Shown here: positions 23,367 through 31,352 of the stretch, one piece after another
How the letters are laid out: the number at the start of each line of letters is the position of its first letter
How positions within the stretch are numbered: the first letter of the stretch is position 1
Assembly (NCBI GenBank): GCA_022844165.1
Contig: JALHMH010000041.1
Coordinates: 1 to 39,481 of the forward strand
Reading direction: 5' to 3'
From: Lysobacterales bacterium
GTDB taxonomy: Bacteria > Pseudomonadota > Gammaproteobacteria > Xanthomonadales > SZUA-5
DNA length: 39,481 nucleotides
Notes under the pieces: model-generated
Told to the model about the DNA's origin: nothing
The model's input: only the letters and a program-made list of their open reading frames with translations
Databases searched by the model: none
Position numbers and translations under genes: made by a program

Positions 23367-24707
23367 ATGTTGACCACCCTGACCCGTATCGCGCTGCTGG
23401 GCGCGCTGATGTACGCGCCCACGGCCTTCGCGCAGCGCGACGACGATCCCGATAACGGCCAATCCTGGCTGACAAAGTTTGCCGAGCACGACGCCCGCGA
23501 CGGCCGGCTCTGGGCCGGTACCCTCCGCGCGACCGACGATTTTGGGGCCACCCATGACCGCGACTTTCGGCTCACGGCCAGCGGCAGCATCGCGCGCGGC
23601 GATCGAAAGGTGGTGCTCAACCGTTATGAACCCGAGTGCTTCGAATTCGCGCCGGCCGCTCGCCTGAGCCTCGACGACTATTGCGATCAGTTGACGCTGA
23701 CCTGGCAGGGCGAGGATGCGACCATCGCCTTTTCCAGCCTGGATGCGAATCGCCGCTATTCGTTTACGCTGCGTGCCGATCCGCGCTCGCCCGGCGAATG
23801 GACCTCAATGACGCCGACCGTGCCGGCGCCAACCTTGCGCCTGAGCAGCGGAAACAGCAACGGCGATGTGTCTTACCGCTGGGAACTTGGTACGCGCGAG
23901 GCGACCTATCGGCAAGCCGGCGAGGTCACCGCCAGCCAGTTGCGCGGTGCGGATTTGCACCCGGTCGAGATCGGGCTGCTGGGCCTGGGCGAGGTGTTGC
24001 TGACCTTCAATCGATACGCCTTCGAACGATCGCTGCTGCCGCGCAACCATCCGGATTACGAACCGACGCCGTACTCGGCCTGGGCCAGCGAAACCACGGA
24101 GGGCGGCTGTATCTTCAACGTCTGCTTCGGCAACCTGGGCGGCAACGGCGGCGGCGCTGGCAATAACTACAATGCGTGTTCGCCCGGCCATCCGAACTAC
24201 AACCCGGCCAACTGCCCGCACGACCTGACCTTCGCCCGTTGGCCCGTCGGCGTGCGACCCAAACTGGAGAAACTGAGCAACAGCCAGGTTCGCGTTCGTG
24301 TCTACCTCAAAAACGTTGGGACGGGGGACGTGTACGTTGAGAGCAACTGGCTTTCCGATCCAAGCATCGCCTTCTTTTCGCTGATACGGCTCGGTGCCGG
24401 ATCGCCACTGGTCAGCGCAACGAGCATCGCGTCTTCGCCCTATGGCGAGCAGTGCTACAGCGAAAGCAGCCGCCTGGAGCAGGACGGGGAGGTGATCAAT
24501 CCGTTTGAATTGATCGACTTAAAAGCGGGCGAGGTGAAACCGATCTCGCGGTTCGAGATGACCTGCGGCCAGAACAGTACGCGCCCGGCCGGACGCTACC
24601 GGTTGTACATCCATGTCGACCCGTTCGATGCCTATGACACGCCCGGACTCAGCGGCAACAACGTCGGCAATTCAGGTCCGTTCGACTGGGTTCACTTGCG
24701 CAATTGA
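23367..24707 (+). CDS. Secreted protein of unknown function with CARDB-like C-terminus
   Basis: A 446-residue exported protein I do not recognise. A clear signal peptide (MLTTLTRIALLGALMYAPTAFA) follows a strong AAAGGAG ribosome binding site, which decides the ATG at 23367 over upstream open frame. The N-terminal half is beta-rich (LWAGTLRATDDF, FRLTASGSIARG). The middle has a glycine- and cysteine-rich loop (GGCIFNVCFGNLGGNGGG). The last 150 residues (VRVRVYLKNVGTGDVYVESNW, PAGRYRLYIHVDPFD) look like a CARDB-type immunoglobulin fold. Several Cys pairs fit a periplasmic or extracellular location. It is divergent from the CSLREA gene and convergent with the chitinase gene. Confidence 0.75.
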   Translation: MLTTLTRIALLGALMYAPTAFAQRDDDPDNGQSWLTKFAEHDARDGRLWAGTLRATDDFGATHDRDFRLTASGSIARGDRKVVLNRYEPECFEFAPAARLSLDDYCDQLTLTWQGEDATIAFSSLDANRRYSFTLRADPRSPGEWTSMTPTVPAPTLRLSSGNSNGDVSYRWELGTREATYRQAGEVTASQLRGADLHPVEIGLLGLGEVLLTFNRYAFERSLLPRNHPDYEPTPYSAWASETTEGGCIFNVCFGNLGGNGGGAGNNYNACSPGHPNYNPANCPHDLTFARWPVGVRPKLEKLSNSQVRVRVYLKNVGTGDVYVESNWLSDPSIAFFSLIRLGAGSPLVSATSIASSPYGEQCYSESSRLEQDGEVINPFELIDLKAGEVKPISRFEMTCGQNSTRPAGRYRLYIHVDPFDAYDTPGLSGNNVGNSGPFDWVHLRN

Positions 24708-24739
24708 GCGCGTGTGCCGATGCAACCAGGTTCGGCCGG

Positions 24740-24760
24740 CGGGCAGCCCATTGCTGCCCG
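24740..24760. terminator. Stem-loop between convergent secreted-protein and chitinase genes
   Basis: Perfect 8-bp arms CGGGCAGC and GCTGCCCG flank the loop CCATT in the 59-bp gap between two convergent stops. There is no T tract, so it is a weak intrinsic terminator at best, but the position is right for a two-way terminator. Confidence 0.5.
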
Positions 24761-24766
24761 ACGACT

Positions 24767-27022
24767 TCAATGTTGATGCGGACAGTGTTTCGACTGCGCT
24801 GAAGAGGTCGCCAATCCGTCGGCGATGGCTTGCGACAACGTACCGGTGGCGTCGTCGCCGGAGAGCTCCCAGAAGAACACGCCGCCCAGACCACGATCGA
24901 CGACATAGCCCATCTTCTCGCCAATAGCGACCGGATCGTCGTAGCTCCAGAACGTCGAGCCGTTGAAGACCCAATGGCTCTTCGTCTGTGTATCGCGATA
25001 GCTCGGCCAACTCAGCGTCTTGAGCACTTTGTAGTCCTCGATACCGGCTTCATACGTGCCGGGCGCGGCGCCGGTGCCGAGTTGGTACAGGCCTTGATTG
25101 GGGCTGGCGACGCCGGCCCAGCCTCGGCCATAAAAGCCAATGCCGAGATTGAGTTTTGCTGCCGGCACACCGCGGCTGATGAATGCCTGCAACGCATCAT
25201 GCGTGTTGTACAGCCGCACATCGCCCGTGCTCGGATCGGCGCTCGAGCCGTACAGCCCGCTGTGATGATTGGTGCGCGGATTCCAAGGTCCATGAAAGTC
25301 GTACGTCATCACCAGGATCGCATCGAGATGTGTGTGATAGGCGCCTGGATCGGTGACACGTATTTTGTCGATGCCCGCGCCCACGGCGGCGGTGAGTTCG
25401 AGTTGCGGATCGATCGCATCGAGCTGCCGGCGGAACTCGGCCAACAGCGCCGTGAAGTTGGCGGCATCGTCCGGGTGGCCGCAACTCAGGCCGCAGGCCA
25501 CCGGATACTCCCAATCGATATCGATGCCGTCGAACACGCCAGCCGCAGCGCCCGGGCCGCCTGCGCCATCGGAGATCGGCAAATTGCCACGGATGTAAGC
25601 ATCGATACAGGAGCTGACGAACGCCTGACGATTGGCCGCACTGGCCGCTTGCGTAAAGCCTCGCGACCAGGTCCAACCGCCCAGCGAGATCAGCACCTTA
25701 ATGTTGGGATGTTGTTGTTTGAGTTTGCGTAGCTGATTCCAGTTGCCGCGCAGGGGTTGATCCCACACATCGGCAATACCATCGACGCTCTCGCCGGCGC
25801 TGAAAGACCGCGCGTAGTCTGCCCAGGCATCGCCGCCCGCTCCCGTATCCGGGTTCGACGGCTGATTCACGCCGACCTCGCAGCGATTGTTGCGCACGTT
25901 GCCGAAGGCATAGTTCACATGCGTGATGCGCCCGGCGGTTCCCGAATCGACAATATTGCGCACCTTGTAGTTGCGCGCATAGATACCCCACTGGGTAAAG
26001 TAAGCAGTGACCCGCCGCGCGGGCGTTCCCACGGGTTGCTGCGTTTGCACCGGCAACGGCGCGCTTTGTTCTGATACGTTCCCGGCGAGATCGCGGGCGC
26101 GTACGCGGTAGTTGTAGCTGGTGTCCGGCTGCAGGCCGCTGTCCAGGAAACCCGTACCCGACACTTGCCCGACCGTCACGCCATCGCGCAAAACGGTATA
26201 GCCGGCAACACCGCTGCCACCTGGGTTGTCGGTCGACGCCTGCCAACCGAGCATCACGGTGGTGGTGGTTTGCGTCGGCGACACCAGGCCAGTTGGCACC
26301 GACGGCGGAATCGTGTCGCTGGTGCCCTCGAATCCATTCGCGAACAGCAGGTTGGCACCCGAACCGCCGCCCGGAAAGGCGACGTCGATGCAGGTGTAGA
26401 ACGCTTCGGCGCTGTCCGAGCGCAGCCAGATGTTGTAGATCAGGTGCCGCCCGCTGCGCGCTGGAAGCGGGCAGTCCAGACTGTAGGTGTTGTCGGGTCC
26501 GAGCGGTACCGAGCCCAACTGGCAGAAAGGCTCGAGATCCGACCAACGCAGCGCAACGTTCGGGTCCCAACCGGGCCGGGTGACATAAAAAATCCAGTCC
26601 TGCGTCGCGTGTGGCGCCGTGCCCAAAAAGCGGAACTGGAAGCGCCCGTTGGCGTCTGCCGCGATCGGTTGCGCCTGCCAGTCGCTCCTGGGCAAATCCA
26701 GACCGGCATAGGCGGGATTGCCGCCAGAGCACAACTGGCCGTCCGGCACCACTTGCTGATGCTGACCCGCAGCGTTGGCCTGATTGACGCCCATCCAGTC
26801 GTACAGCGCCTGGCTGCCGCTTTGCGCCACCAACGCCTGGCAAGAAGGATGCGGCGGGTTCTCCGGCCCTTGCAGATAACATTGGTAGATACGGCTTAAC
26901 GGCAAGCTCATCGAGCCATGCGCCTGCGCCGCATGGGGCAGGAGCAAACCGTGCGAGCCGCCCACGCAAAGGGCGATGATCTGGCACAAACGCGGCAGCA
27001 TTTTGAAGTTGGTCGACACCAT
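24767..27022 (-). CDS. Secreted chitinase: AA10 LPMO, FN3 and GH18 modules
   Basis: A 751-residue multimodular chitin-degrading exoenzyme. The signal peptide ends AQA, exposing His35 (HGSMSLPLSR) as the N-terminal copper ligand of an AA10 lytic polysaccharide monooxygenase (35-216); the second brace histidine is His138 (TAPHATQDW). A linker holds FANGFE (227-232), followed by a fibronectin type III domain (about 236-330). The GH18 domain (about 336-740) has SLGGWTWSRGF and the catalytic motif DGIDIDWE (498-505), with Glu505 as acid/base. Oxidative and hydrolytic attack on chitin are thus combined. I chose the ATG at 27022 because GGGG lies six bases upstream; the ATG at 27001 also gives a signal peptide. 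Confidence 0.93.
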   Translation of the reverse strand: MVSTNFKMLPRLCQIIALCVGGSHGLLLPHAAQAHGSMSLPLSRIYQCYLQGPENPPHPSCQALVAQSGSQALYDWMGVNQANAAGQHQQVVPDGQLCSGGNPAYAGLDLPRSDWQAQPIAADANGRFQFRFLGTAPHATQDWIFYVTRPGWDPNVALRWSDLEPFCQLGSVPLGPDNTYSLDCPLPARSGRHLIYNIWLRSDSAEAFYTCIDVAFPGGGSGANLLFANGFEGTSDTIPPSVPTGLVSPTQTTTTVMLGWQASTDNPGGSGVAGYTVLRDGVTVGQVSGTGFLDSGLQPDTSYNYRVRARDLAGNVSEQSAPLPVQTQQPVGTPARRVTAYFTQWGIYARNYKVRNIVDSGTAGRITHVNYAFGNVRNNRCEVGVNQPSNPDTGAGGDAWADYARSFSAGESVDGIADVWDQPLRGNWNQLRKLKQQHPNIKVLISLGGWTWSRGFTQAASAANRQAFVSSCIDAYIRGNLPISDGAGGPGAAAGVFDGIDIDWEYPVACGLSCGHPDDAANFTALLAEFRRQLDAIDPQLELTAAVGAGIDKIRVTDPGAYHTHLDAILVMTYDFHGPWNPRTNHHSGLYGSSADPSTGDVRLYNTHDALQAFISRGVPAAKLNLGIGFYGRGWAGVASPNQGLYQLGTGAAPGTYEAGIEDYKVLKTLSWPSYRDTQTKSHWVFNGSTFWSYDDPVAIGEKMGYVVDRGLGGVFFWELSGDDATGTLSQAIADGLATSSAQSKHCPHQH

Positions 27023-27147
27023 TGAGCGCCCCAAAAACAAGGTTGCCTCAGTCTGGCAGCCAACGTATGCGGCAACTACCGGCGAAAGTGTGATGACCGC
27101 CCCAACCAAAGTCGGTGTTTGGACGACAGATGTCGGCCGTCGGATAT

Positions 27148-27306
27148 CGCTATCGTGTAGCGATGGCGTCGATTCGTATTCCAGCACTGGTATTGCTAGT
27201 TCTGCTCCTGGCAGCCATGTCGTTACTCATCGCCATTTTGCTGCTGGCGTTCTTTGAACCGAATTTGTGGTTGCTGATGTAAGGTCACAGCACCGCGCAC
27301 GTGCTC
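27148..27306 (+). pseudogene. Deletion derivative of the downstream oppC-type permease gene
   Basis: Three blocks match the intact permease gene in order: 27148-27220 with 28160-28232 (start region and first helix), 27222-27280 with 28516-28574, and 27281-27306 with 28674-28699. The offsets differ by 282 and 99 bases, both multiples of three. The second junction makes a TAA codon. The remaining frame (27163-27282) encodes 39 residues with two hydrophobic stretches (MASIRIPALVLLVLLLAAM and LLIAILLLAFFEPN). Most differences from the parent are silent or hydrophobic-for-hydrophobic. Probably a remnant; translation is possible. It lies in the 422-base stretch 27023-27444, where otherwise I see only a short AGAC repeat and AT-richer promoter-like sequence before 27445. 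Confidence 0.8.
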
Positions 27307-27444
27307 GCATCGGCGGGCCTTGAAAGACAGACAGACAGAACTGCTCATTCACCTTTACTTAACCCCCCCTCGCCTTCACGCGTAGCCTCGGTTACGATCG
27401 AATGCGTTCGGCATCGATTGCAAATTCAACTCTTGGAGTACTTC

Positions 27445-28002
27445 ATGACAGTCCGGTGGTTGAGATACGGCAGTACGATCTTGGCGTTGGGTCTCCTCGG
27501 GGGCCTGCCTTCGGCACTGACGGCTGGAACAACGGGTGCCGCCGTTGATCAAGGCGTTGCACCGGCGTTTGTGGAAAAGGGAACAACCGCCCGTGGTGAG
27601 ATGTTGTATCTCGCTCTGACGCAGTGGTATCCGAGCCACACCGTGTCGGATCGAATTCACTATTCATTCGAATACGGGAATGGCAAAAGCTCTGCGCTTG
27701 ATGGCGTTGGAAGCATGAAATTGGCGCTGGAAGCGCTCGGTCAGCTAAAGAACTATATCTTTCCCTCCGATCCAAATCCGCCGACGCATCCAGGATGGAT
27801 AGGACAACGCGAGCCCAATAACTATTGCGGCATGATCTCGATAGGCAACGGGTCGATCACGGGGGACATTTCGGTTGAGTATGAGTATCGATACACTCGC
27901 GATGCTGACCGTGACGGAACCAATGATTCGGACCCGGAATGGGTGATCGTCAACATTGGATTTCAAGAATGGCCCCCGAACGTTACGCGATTCTGCGAAT
28001 AG
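27445..28002 (+). CDS. Small secreted protein of unknown function
   Basis: A 185-residue protein with a signal peptide (MTVRWLRYGSTILALGLLGGLPSALTA). The ATG at 27445 is set by a TTGGAG site six to eleven bases upstream. The mature part has an alternating aromatic beta pattern (ISVEYEYRYTRD, VIVNIGFQEWP), an acidic calcium-site-like stretch DADRDGTNDSD and two cysteines (NNYCGM, RFCE). I recognise no family. The DNA is visibly more AT-rich than its neighbours, suggesting recent arrival. It sits between a shrunken copy and the intact copy of an oppC-type gene, where oppA and oppB would be expected in a standard operon. Confidence 0.7.
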   Translation: MTVRWLRYGSTILALGLLGGLPSALTAGTTGAAVDQGVAPAFVEKGTTARGEMLYLALTQWYPSHTVSDRIHYSFEYGNGKSSALDGVGSMKLALEALGQLKNYIFPSDPNPPTHPGWIGQREPNNYCGMISIGNGSITGDISVEYEYRYTRDADRDGTNDSDPEWVIVNIGFQEWPPNVTRFCE

Positions 28003-28174
28003 CGTAGTGGTTCGAAAAAATCCGCAACCCCTGGACTTACCGGCAAGCTCGCTCTGACGTTGGGCGTTGGCACCGGCATTGGTGTGCGCAGTCACCACAT
28101 TGGGTGCGTGTCTGCGCATGGCCTTGTGACGAAACCCAAGCCGATTCGGCTCCTGATACCGCTATCGTGTAGCG

Positions 28175-28987
28175 ATGGCGTCGATTCGCACTCCAGCACT
28201 GATTTTGTTCTTTCTGCTCCTGGCAGCCATGTTGTGCTGGCAGTTCTGGCCGCATCCGCCGGACCAGCCGTATTGGGATCGCGCGCTGCTCGCGCCGCTG
28301 GCGGACTGGCGGCATCCGCTGGGCACAGATGCCATTGGTCGCGATTTGTTTTCGCGTGTGCTGCTGGCCAGCGCCATGTCGGCGCTGATCGGGCTGGGGG
28401 CCGGCCTGATGGCAGCGCTGATCGGCGTGCTGATCGGTGCAACCGCCGGTTACGTTGGTGGTGTGCTTGATGAAGCGCTGATGCGGGTGGTGGATGTATT
28501 GCTTGCCTTGCCACTGTTACTCATCGCCATTTTGCTGCTGGCATTCTTCGAACCGAATTTGTGGTTGCTGATGTTCCTGGTGGGTGTTTTTGGTGCGCTC
28601 GATGTGGCACGCACGATGCGGCTTGAGGCGCGGCGCCTGGCGAGTATGGAGTTCGTGCTGGCCGCGCAGTTGCAAGGTCACAGCGCCGCGCACGTGCTCA
28701 GCCACCATGTGCTGCCGAACCTGCGCCCGGCGCTGTTGACCGCTGTTGGCGTGATCGTGCCGCAGGCGATTCTGGTCGAGTCGTTCCTGGCGTTCCTGGG
28801 ATTGTCGCCGAGCGAGCGTATCGGCAGTCTGGGCAGCCTGTTGGCAGAAGGCGTGCAGGACATGGCCTACGCGCCATGGATGCTGCTGATCCCGGCACTG
28901 GCAATGGCCACCGTGCTGATTTGTTTCGGCTTGATCGGCGACCGTTTGCGCGATTCACGCCGCGCAGCTTTGGGGGACGAGGCTTGA
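28175..28987 (+). CDS. Peptide/nickel-type ABC transporter permease (OppC/DppC family)
   Basis: A 270-residue inner-membrane permease of the OppC/DppC class, which with a partner permease forms the channel for imported peptides or nickel. The family's N-terminal signature HPLGTDAIGRDLFSRVL follows the first transmembrane helix. The coupling EAA-like loop is FVLAAQLQGHSAAHVLSHHVLPNLRPALL. About six hydrophobic helices are present, and the length is near the family norm. The start ATG at 28175 is preceded by a short GTGTAGCG stretch also kept in the deletion derivative at 27148. Its stop overlaps the TTG start of the fused ATPase gene by four bases. No OppB or OppA gene is adjacent in this window. 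Confidence 0.9.
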   Translation: MASIRTPALILFFLLLAAMLCWQFWPHPPDQPYWDRALLAPLADWRHPLGTDAIGRDLFSRVLLASAMSALIGLGAGLMAALIGVLIGATAGYVGGVLDEALMRVVDVLLALPLLLIAILLLAFFEPNLWLLMFLVGVFGALDVARTMRLEARRLASMEFVLAAQLQGHSAAHVLSHHVLPNLRPALLTAVGVIVPQAILVESFLAFLGLSPSERIGSLGSLLAEGVQDMAYAPWMLLIPALAMATVLICFGLIGDRLRDSRRAALGDEA

Positions 28988-30381
28988 CTCTGCGCATCGA
29001 CGACATGTCTGTCTATGCGGGCGAGCAGCGTTTGGCCGGGCCCGTGAGTTTCGAGCTCGCGCCCGGCGAGACGATGGCGCTCGTAGGCGCGTCCGGCAGC
29101 GGCAAGTCGCTCACGGCGCGCGCCGTGCTCGGTCTGTTGCCGTCGCCTTTGCGCGCCCACGGCGCGGTCGCGTGGAACGGCGAACGGCTCAATGGCGAAG
29201 CCACATTTCGACGTGTGCGCGGCGGGCAGCTGGCCTATGTGTTCCAGGACGCCGCGAGCAATCTGCATCCGCTGCGGCGATTGTCCGGCCAGTTCCACGA
29301 GTGTCTCTGTGTGCATCGACCGACGCTGTCGCGATCGGCGCGATGCGAGGTCATCGCCGAGGCCCTGGGCGCGCTGCGGCTCGATCCACAATTGCTCAAG
29401 CGCTTTCCACAGGAGCTCAGTGGCGGTCAGCGGCAGCGAGCGCTGATGGCGCTCACGTTGTTACCCGCGCCACAAGTGCTGATCGCCGACGAGCCCACCA
29501 GCGCACTCGATCCGACGCTTGCGCGGGAGATGCTGGATCTGCTGTTCGAACAGTGTCAGCGGCGCGGGATGTCGCTGCTGTTGATTACCCACGATGTGCA
29601 CGCGGCGGCGCGGTGCGCGCGCTCGCTACGCCTCGACGTCGGCGAAACCGCAACACTGCCGACGCGGCAGCCGCGCCCGGCACGCACCGAAGCTGCGCTC
29701 GAATGCGCCGGTTTGACGGCACTACATCGCCGCCGTTGGTGGCGTCGCGAGGAGCCGGCGCTCATGGCCGTAGACCTCGCATTGCATCGTGGCGAACGCG
29801 TTGCGGTCCACGGCGGTTCCGGTAGCGGCAAGTCCACGCTCGCGCTGGCGCTGCTCGGCCTGAAGCCCATTCTGGCTGGTGATCTACGTTGGTTTGGCCA
29901 GTCGATCCGGCGCTTGCCCGGTTCTGCGCTGCGCGGATTGCGGCCTCGTGTGCAGATGGTCTTTCAGGATCCCTATCGCAGCCTGAATCCGGCGCAGCGC
30001 ATTGATGCGATGTTGCACGAAGCCCGTTCCTGCACGCGACGCCCGACGCGCACAATCGCGCAGTGGTTAGAGGCCGTATCTTTGCCGGCTGAGTACGCGC
30101 AGCGTTACCCGAGTCAGCTCTCCGGTGGACAACGGCAACGCCTGGCGCTGGCGCGCGCGCTGGCCACCGAAGCGGAGGTGCTCGTATGCGACGAGGCCAC
30201 CAGCGCACTCGATCCCGTCAACGAAGCGCGCATCGTCTCGCTGATCGATTCGCTGGCGGAAGAACGCGATCTGGCGCTGCTTTTGATCAGCCACAGCACA
30301 GCGGTCAGTGCGGCCCTGTGCGATCGCGCCATTGAGATGGCACGTGGGTGCGTGGTGCCGATGGCATCCGTTGGTGCGTGA
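28984..30381 (+). CDS. Fused double ABC ATPase of the peptide transporter family (YejF/DppDF-like)
   Basis: A 465-residue fusion of two OppD/OppF-type ATPases, giving the two nucleotide sites of one importer in one chain. Domain 1: Walker A GASGSGKS (35-42), signature LSGGQ (145-149), Walker B VLIADEP (165-171) and switch His in ITHD. Domain 2: Walker A GGSGSGKST (277-285), signature LSGGQ (379-383), Walker B VLVCDEA (399-405) and ISHS. Both sites look functional. The TTG start at 28984 overlaps the permease stop and has GGGGGA seven bases upstream; the open frame reaches 28876 but without a site. The substrate cannot be deduced without the binding protein. Confidence 0.92.
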   Translation: MTLRIDDMSVYAGEQRLAGPVSFELAPGETMALVGASGSGKSLTARAVLGLLPSPLRAHGAVAWNGERLNGEATFRRVRGGQLAYVFQDAASNLHPLRRLSGQFHECLCVHRPTLSRSARCEVIAEALGALRLDPQLLKRFPQELSGGQRQRALMALTLLPAPQVLIADEPTSALDPTLAREMLDLLFEQCQRRGMSLLLITHDVHAAARCARSLRLDVGETATLPTRQPRPARTEAALECAGLTALHRRRWWRREEPALMAVDLALHRGERVAVHGGSGSGKSTLALALLGLKPILAGDLRWFGQSIRRLPGSALRGLRPRVQMVFQDPYRSLNPAQRIDAMLHEARSCTRRPTRTIAQWLEAVSLPAEYAQRYPSQLSGGQRQRLALARALATEAEVLVCDEATSALDPVNEARIVSLIDSLAEERDLALLLISHSTAVSAALCDRAIEMARGCVVPMASVGA

Positions 30382-30447
30382 CAACACGCGCCGGGCGTGC
30401 CATGTTTTCCGCGGCACCCAACACCCACATCGCAACCACAAGAGACA

Positions 30448-31233
30448 ATGATGAACCTGAACCTGAAAGGCCAACACGCGCTAGTCGGCGGCGCGACGCA
30501 AGGCATCGGGCGCGCCAGTGCGCTGGCACTGGCACAGCTGGGTGCAACAGTGACGATCCTCGGCCGCGATGCGCAACGGATGGCCGCAACGCTGGATGCA
30601 CTGAACGATCTGGGCGGTGCAGGGCATGTCGGTCTGGCGGTCAGTTTCGACGATCGTGTGGCCTTGCGCGAACGCGTTGCCGAGCATCTTGCCGAGCATC
30701 CGGCGCAGATTCTGGTGAACAACACCGGCGGCCCGCCACCGGGTGCGATCGCAGCCGCGACCGACGAGCAGTTTCTGGCCACGTTCGGCCAACATCTGCT
30801 GGTCAATCGACTGCTGGTCGAACTCGTGTTGCCGGCCATGCGCGCCGCGCGTTTTGGCCGGATCGTCAACGTCATCTCAACCTCGGTCAAAGAACCGATA
30901 CCGGGCCTGGGGGTGTCGAACACCATTCGTGGCGCCGTCGCTGCATGGGCTAAAACGCTGGCCGGCGAAGTTGCGGTCGACGGCATCACAGTCAACAACG
31001 TGTTGCCGGGTTACACGCGCACCGCGCGGCTGGATGGATTGATCGCCAGCAAGGTCAGACCAGAATCCAATGCCGATGCCGTCGCAGCTACGATGCTGGC
31101 GCACGTACCGATGCGACGCTTCGCCAGCGCCGAAGAAGTTGCCAACGTCGTGGCCTTTTTGTGCTCGCCCGCGGCATCGTATGTCACGGGAATCAACGTG
31201 CCGGTGGACGGTGGTCGGACGCTGTCGCTTTGA
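30448..31233 (+). CDS. SDR family oxidoreductase with altered catalytic motif
   Basis: A 261-residue short-chain dehydrogenase fold protein. The nucleotide motif GGATQGIG (14-21) stands in place of TGxxxGxG, and the NNTGG motif and C-terminal VTGINVPVDGG are intact. The catalytic YxxxK is replaced: the aligned stretch is SNTIRGAVAAWAKTLA, with Ser for Tyr and Arg for Lys. A subfamily annotated loosely as 3-oxoacyl-ACP reductase-like SDRs shares this, so it is not a sequencing error. Normal SDR chemistry is thus doubtful. The ATG at 30448 follows AGAGA; an adjacent ATG at 30451 is equivalent. It lies 66 bases after the ABC gene and may be co-transcribed. Confidence 0.87.
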   Translation: MMNLNLKGQHALVGGATQGIGRASALALAQLGATVTILGRDAQRMAATLDALNDLGGAGHVGLAVSFDDRVALRERVAEHLAEHPAQILVNNTGGPPPGAIAAATDEQFLATFGQHLLVNRLLVELVLPAMRAARFGRIVNVISTSVKEPIPGLGVSNTIRGAVAAWAKTLAGEVAVDGITVNNVLPGYTRTARLDGLIASKVRPESNADAVAATMLAHVPMRRFASAEEVANVVAFLCSPAASYVTGINVPVDGGRTLSL

Positions 31234-31352
31234 TAGCGGATTGGCCTTGATCACACGAACACGAAGAGACGAGACTCAGGGGAAGTTGCGCATTGTTTGA
31301 GTCTTCGTTCCCTGGTGTGAATTGCTCCGACGAAAGCAGGGCTGCGCGCGAT

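Noticed and set aside
23138..23620. An N-terminal extension of the CSLREA protein to 23620
   Set aside because: The extension has no signal peptide or domain, would swallow the promoter region and the other gene's start, and the ATG at 23137 has a strong ribosome binding site and a clear signal peptide.
27313..27340. The AGACAGACAGAC-like stretch as a functional repeat
   Set aside because: Only about three short units are present; this is a minor simple repeat with no other structure.
28876..28983. An earlier start for the fused ABC ATPase inside the permease gene
   Set aside because: The extra residues are the permease read in another frame, and the TTG at 28984 with GGGGGA upstream is the usual coupled start.
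31234..31352. A terminator between the SDR and YgjP-like genes
   Set aside because: AGACTCA and TGAGTCT can pair, but the loop is over 20 bases and the stem only 7, so I did not call it.
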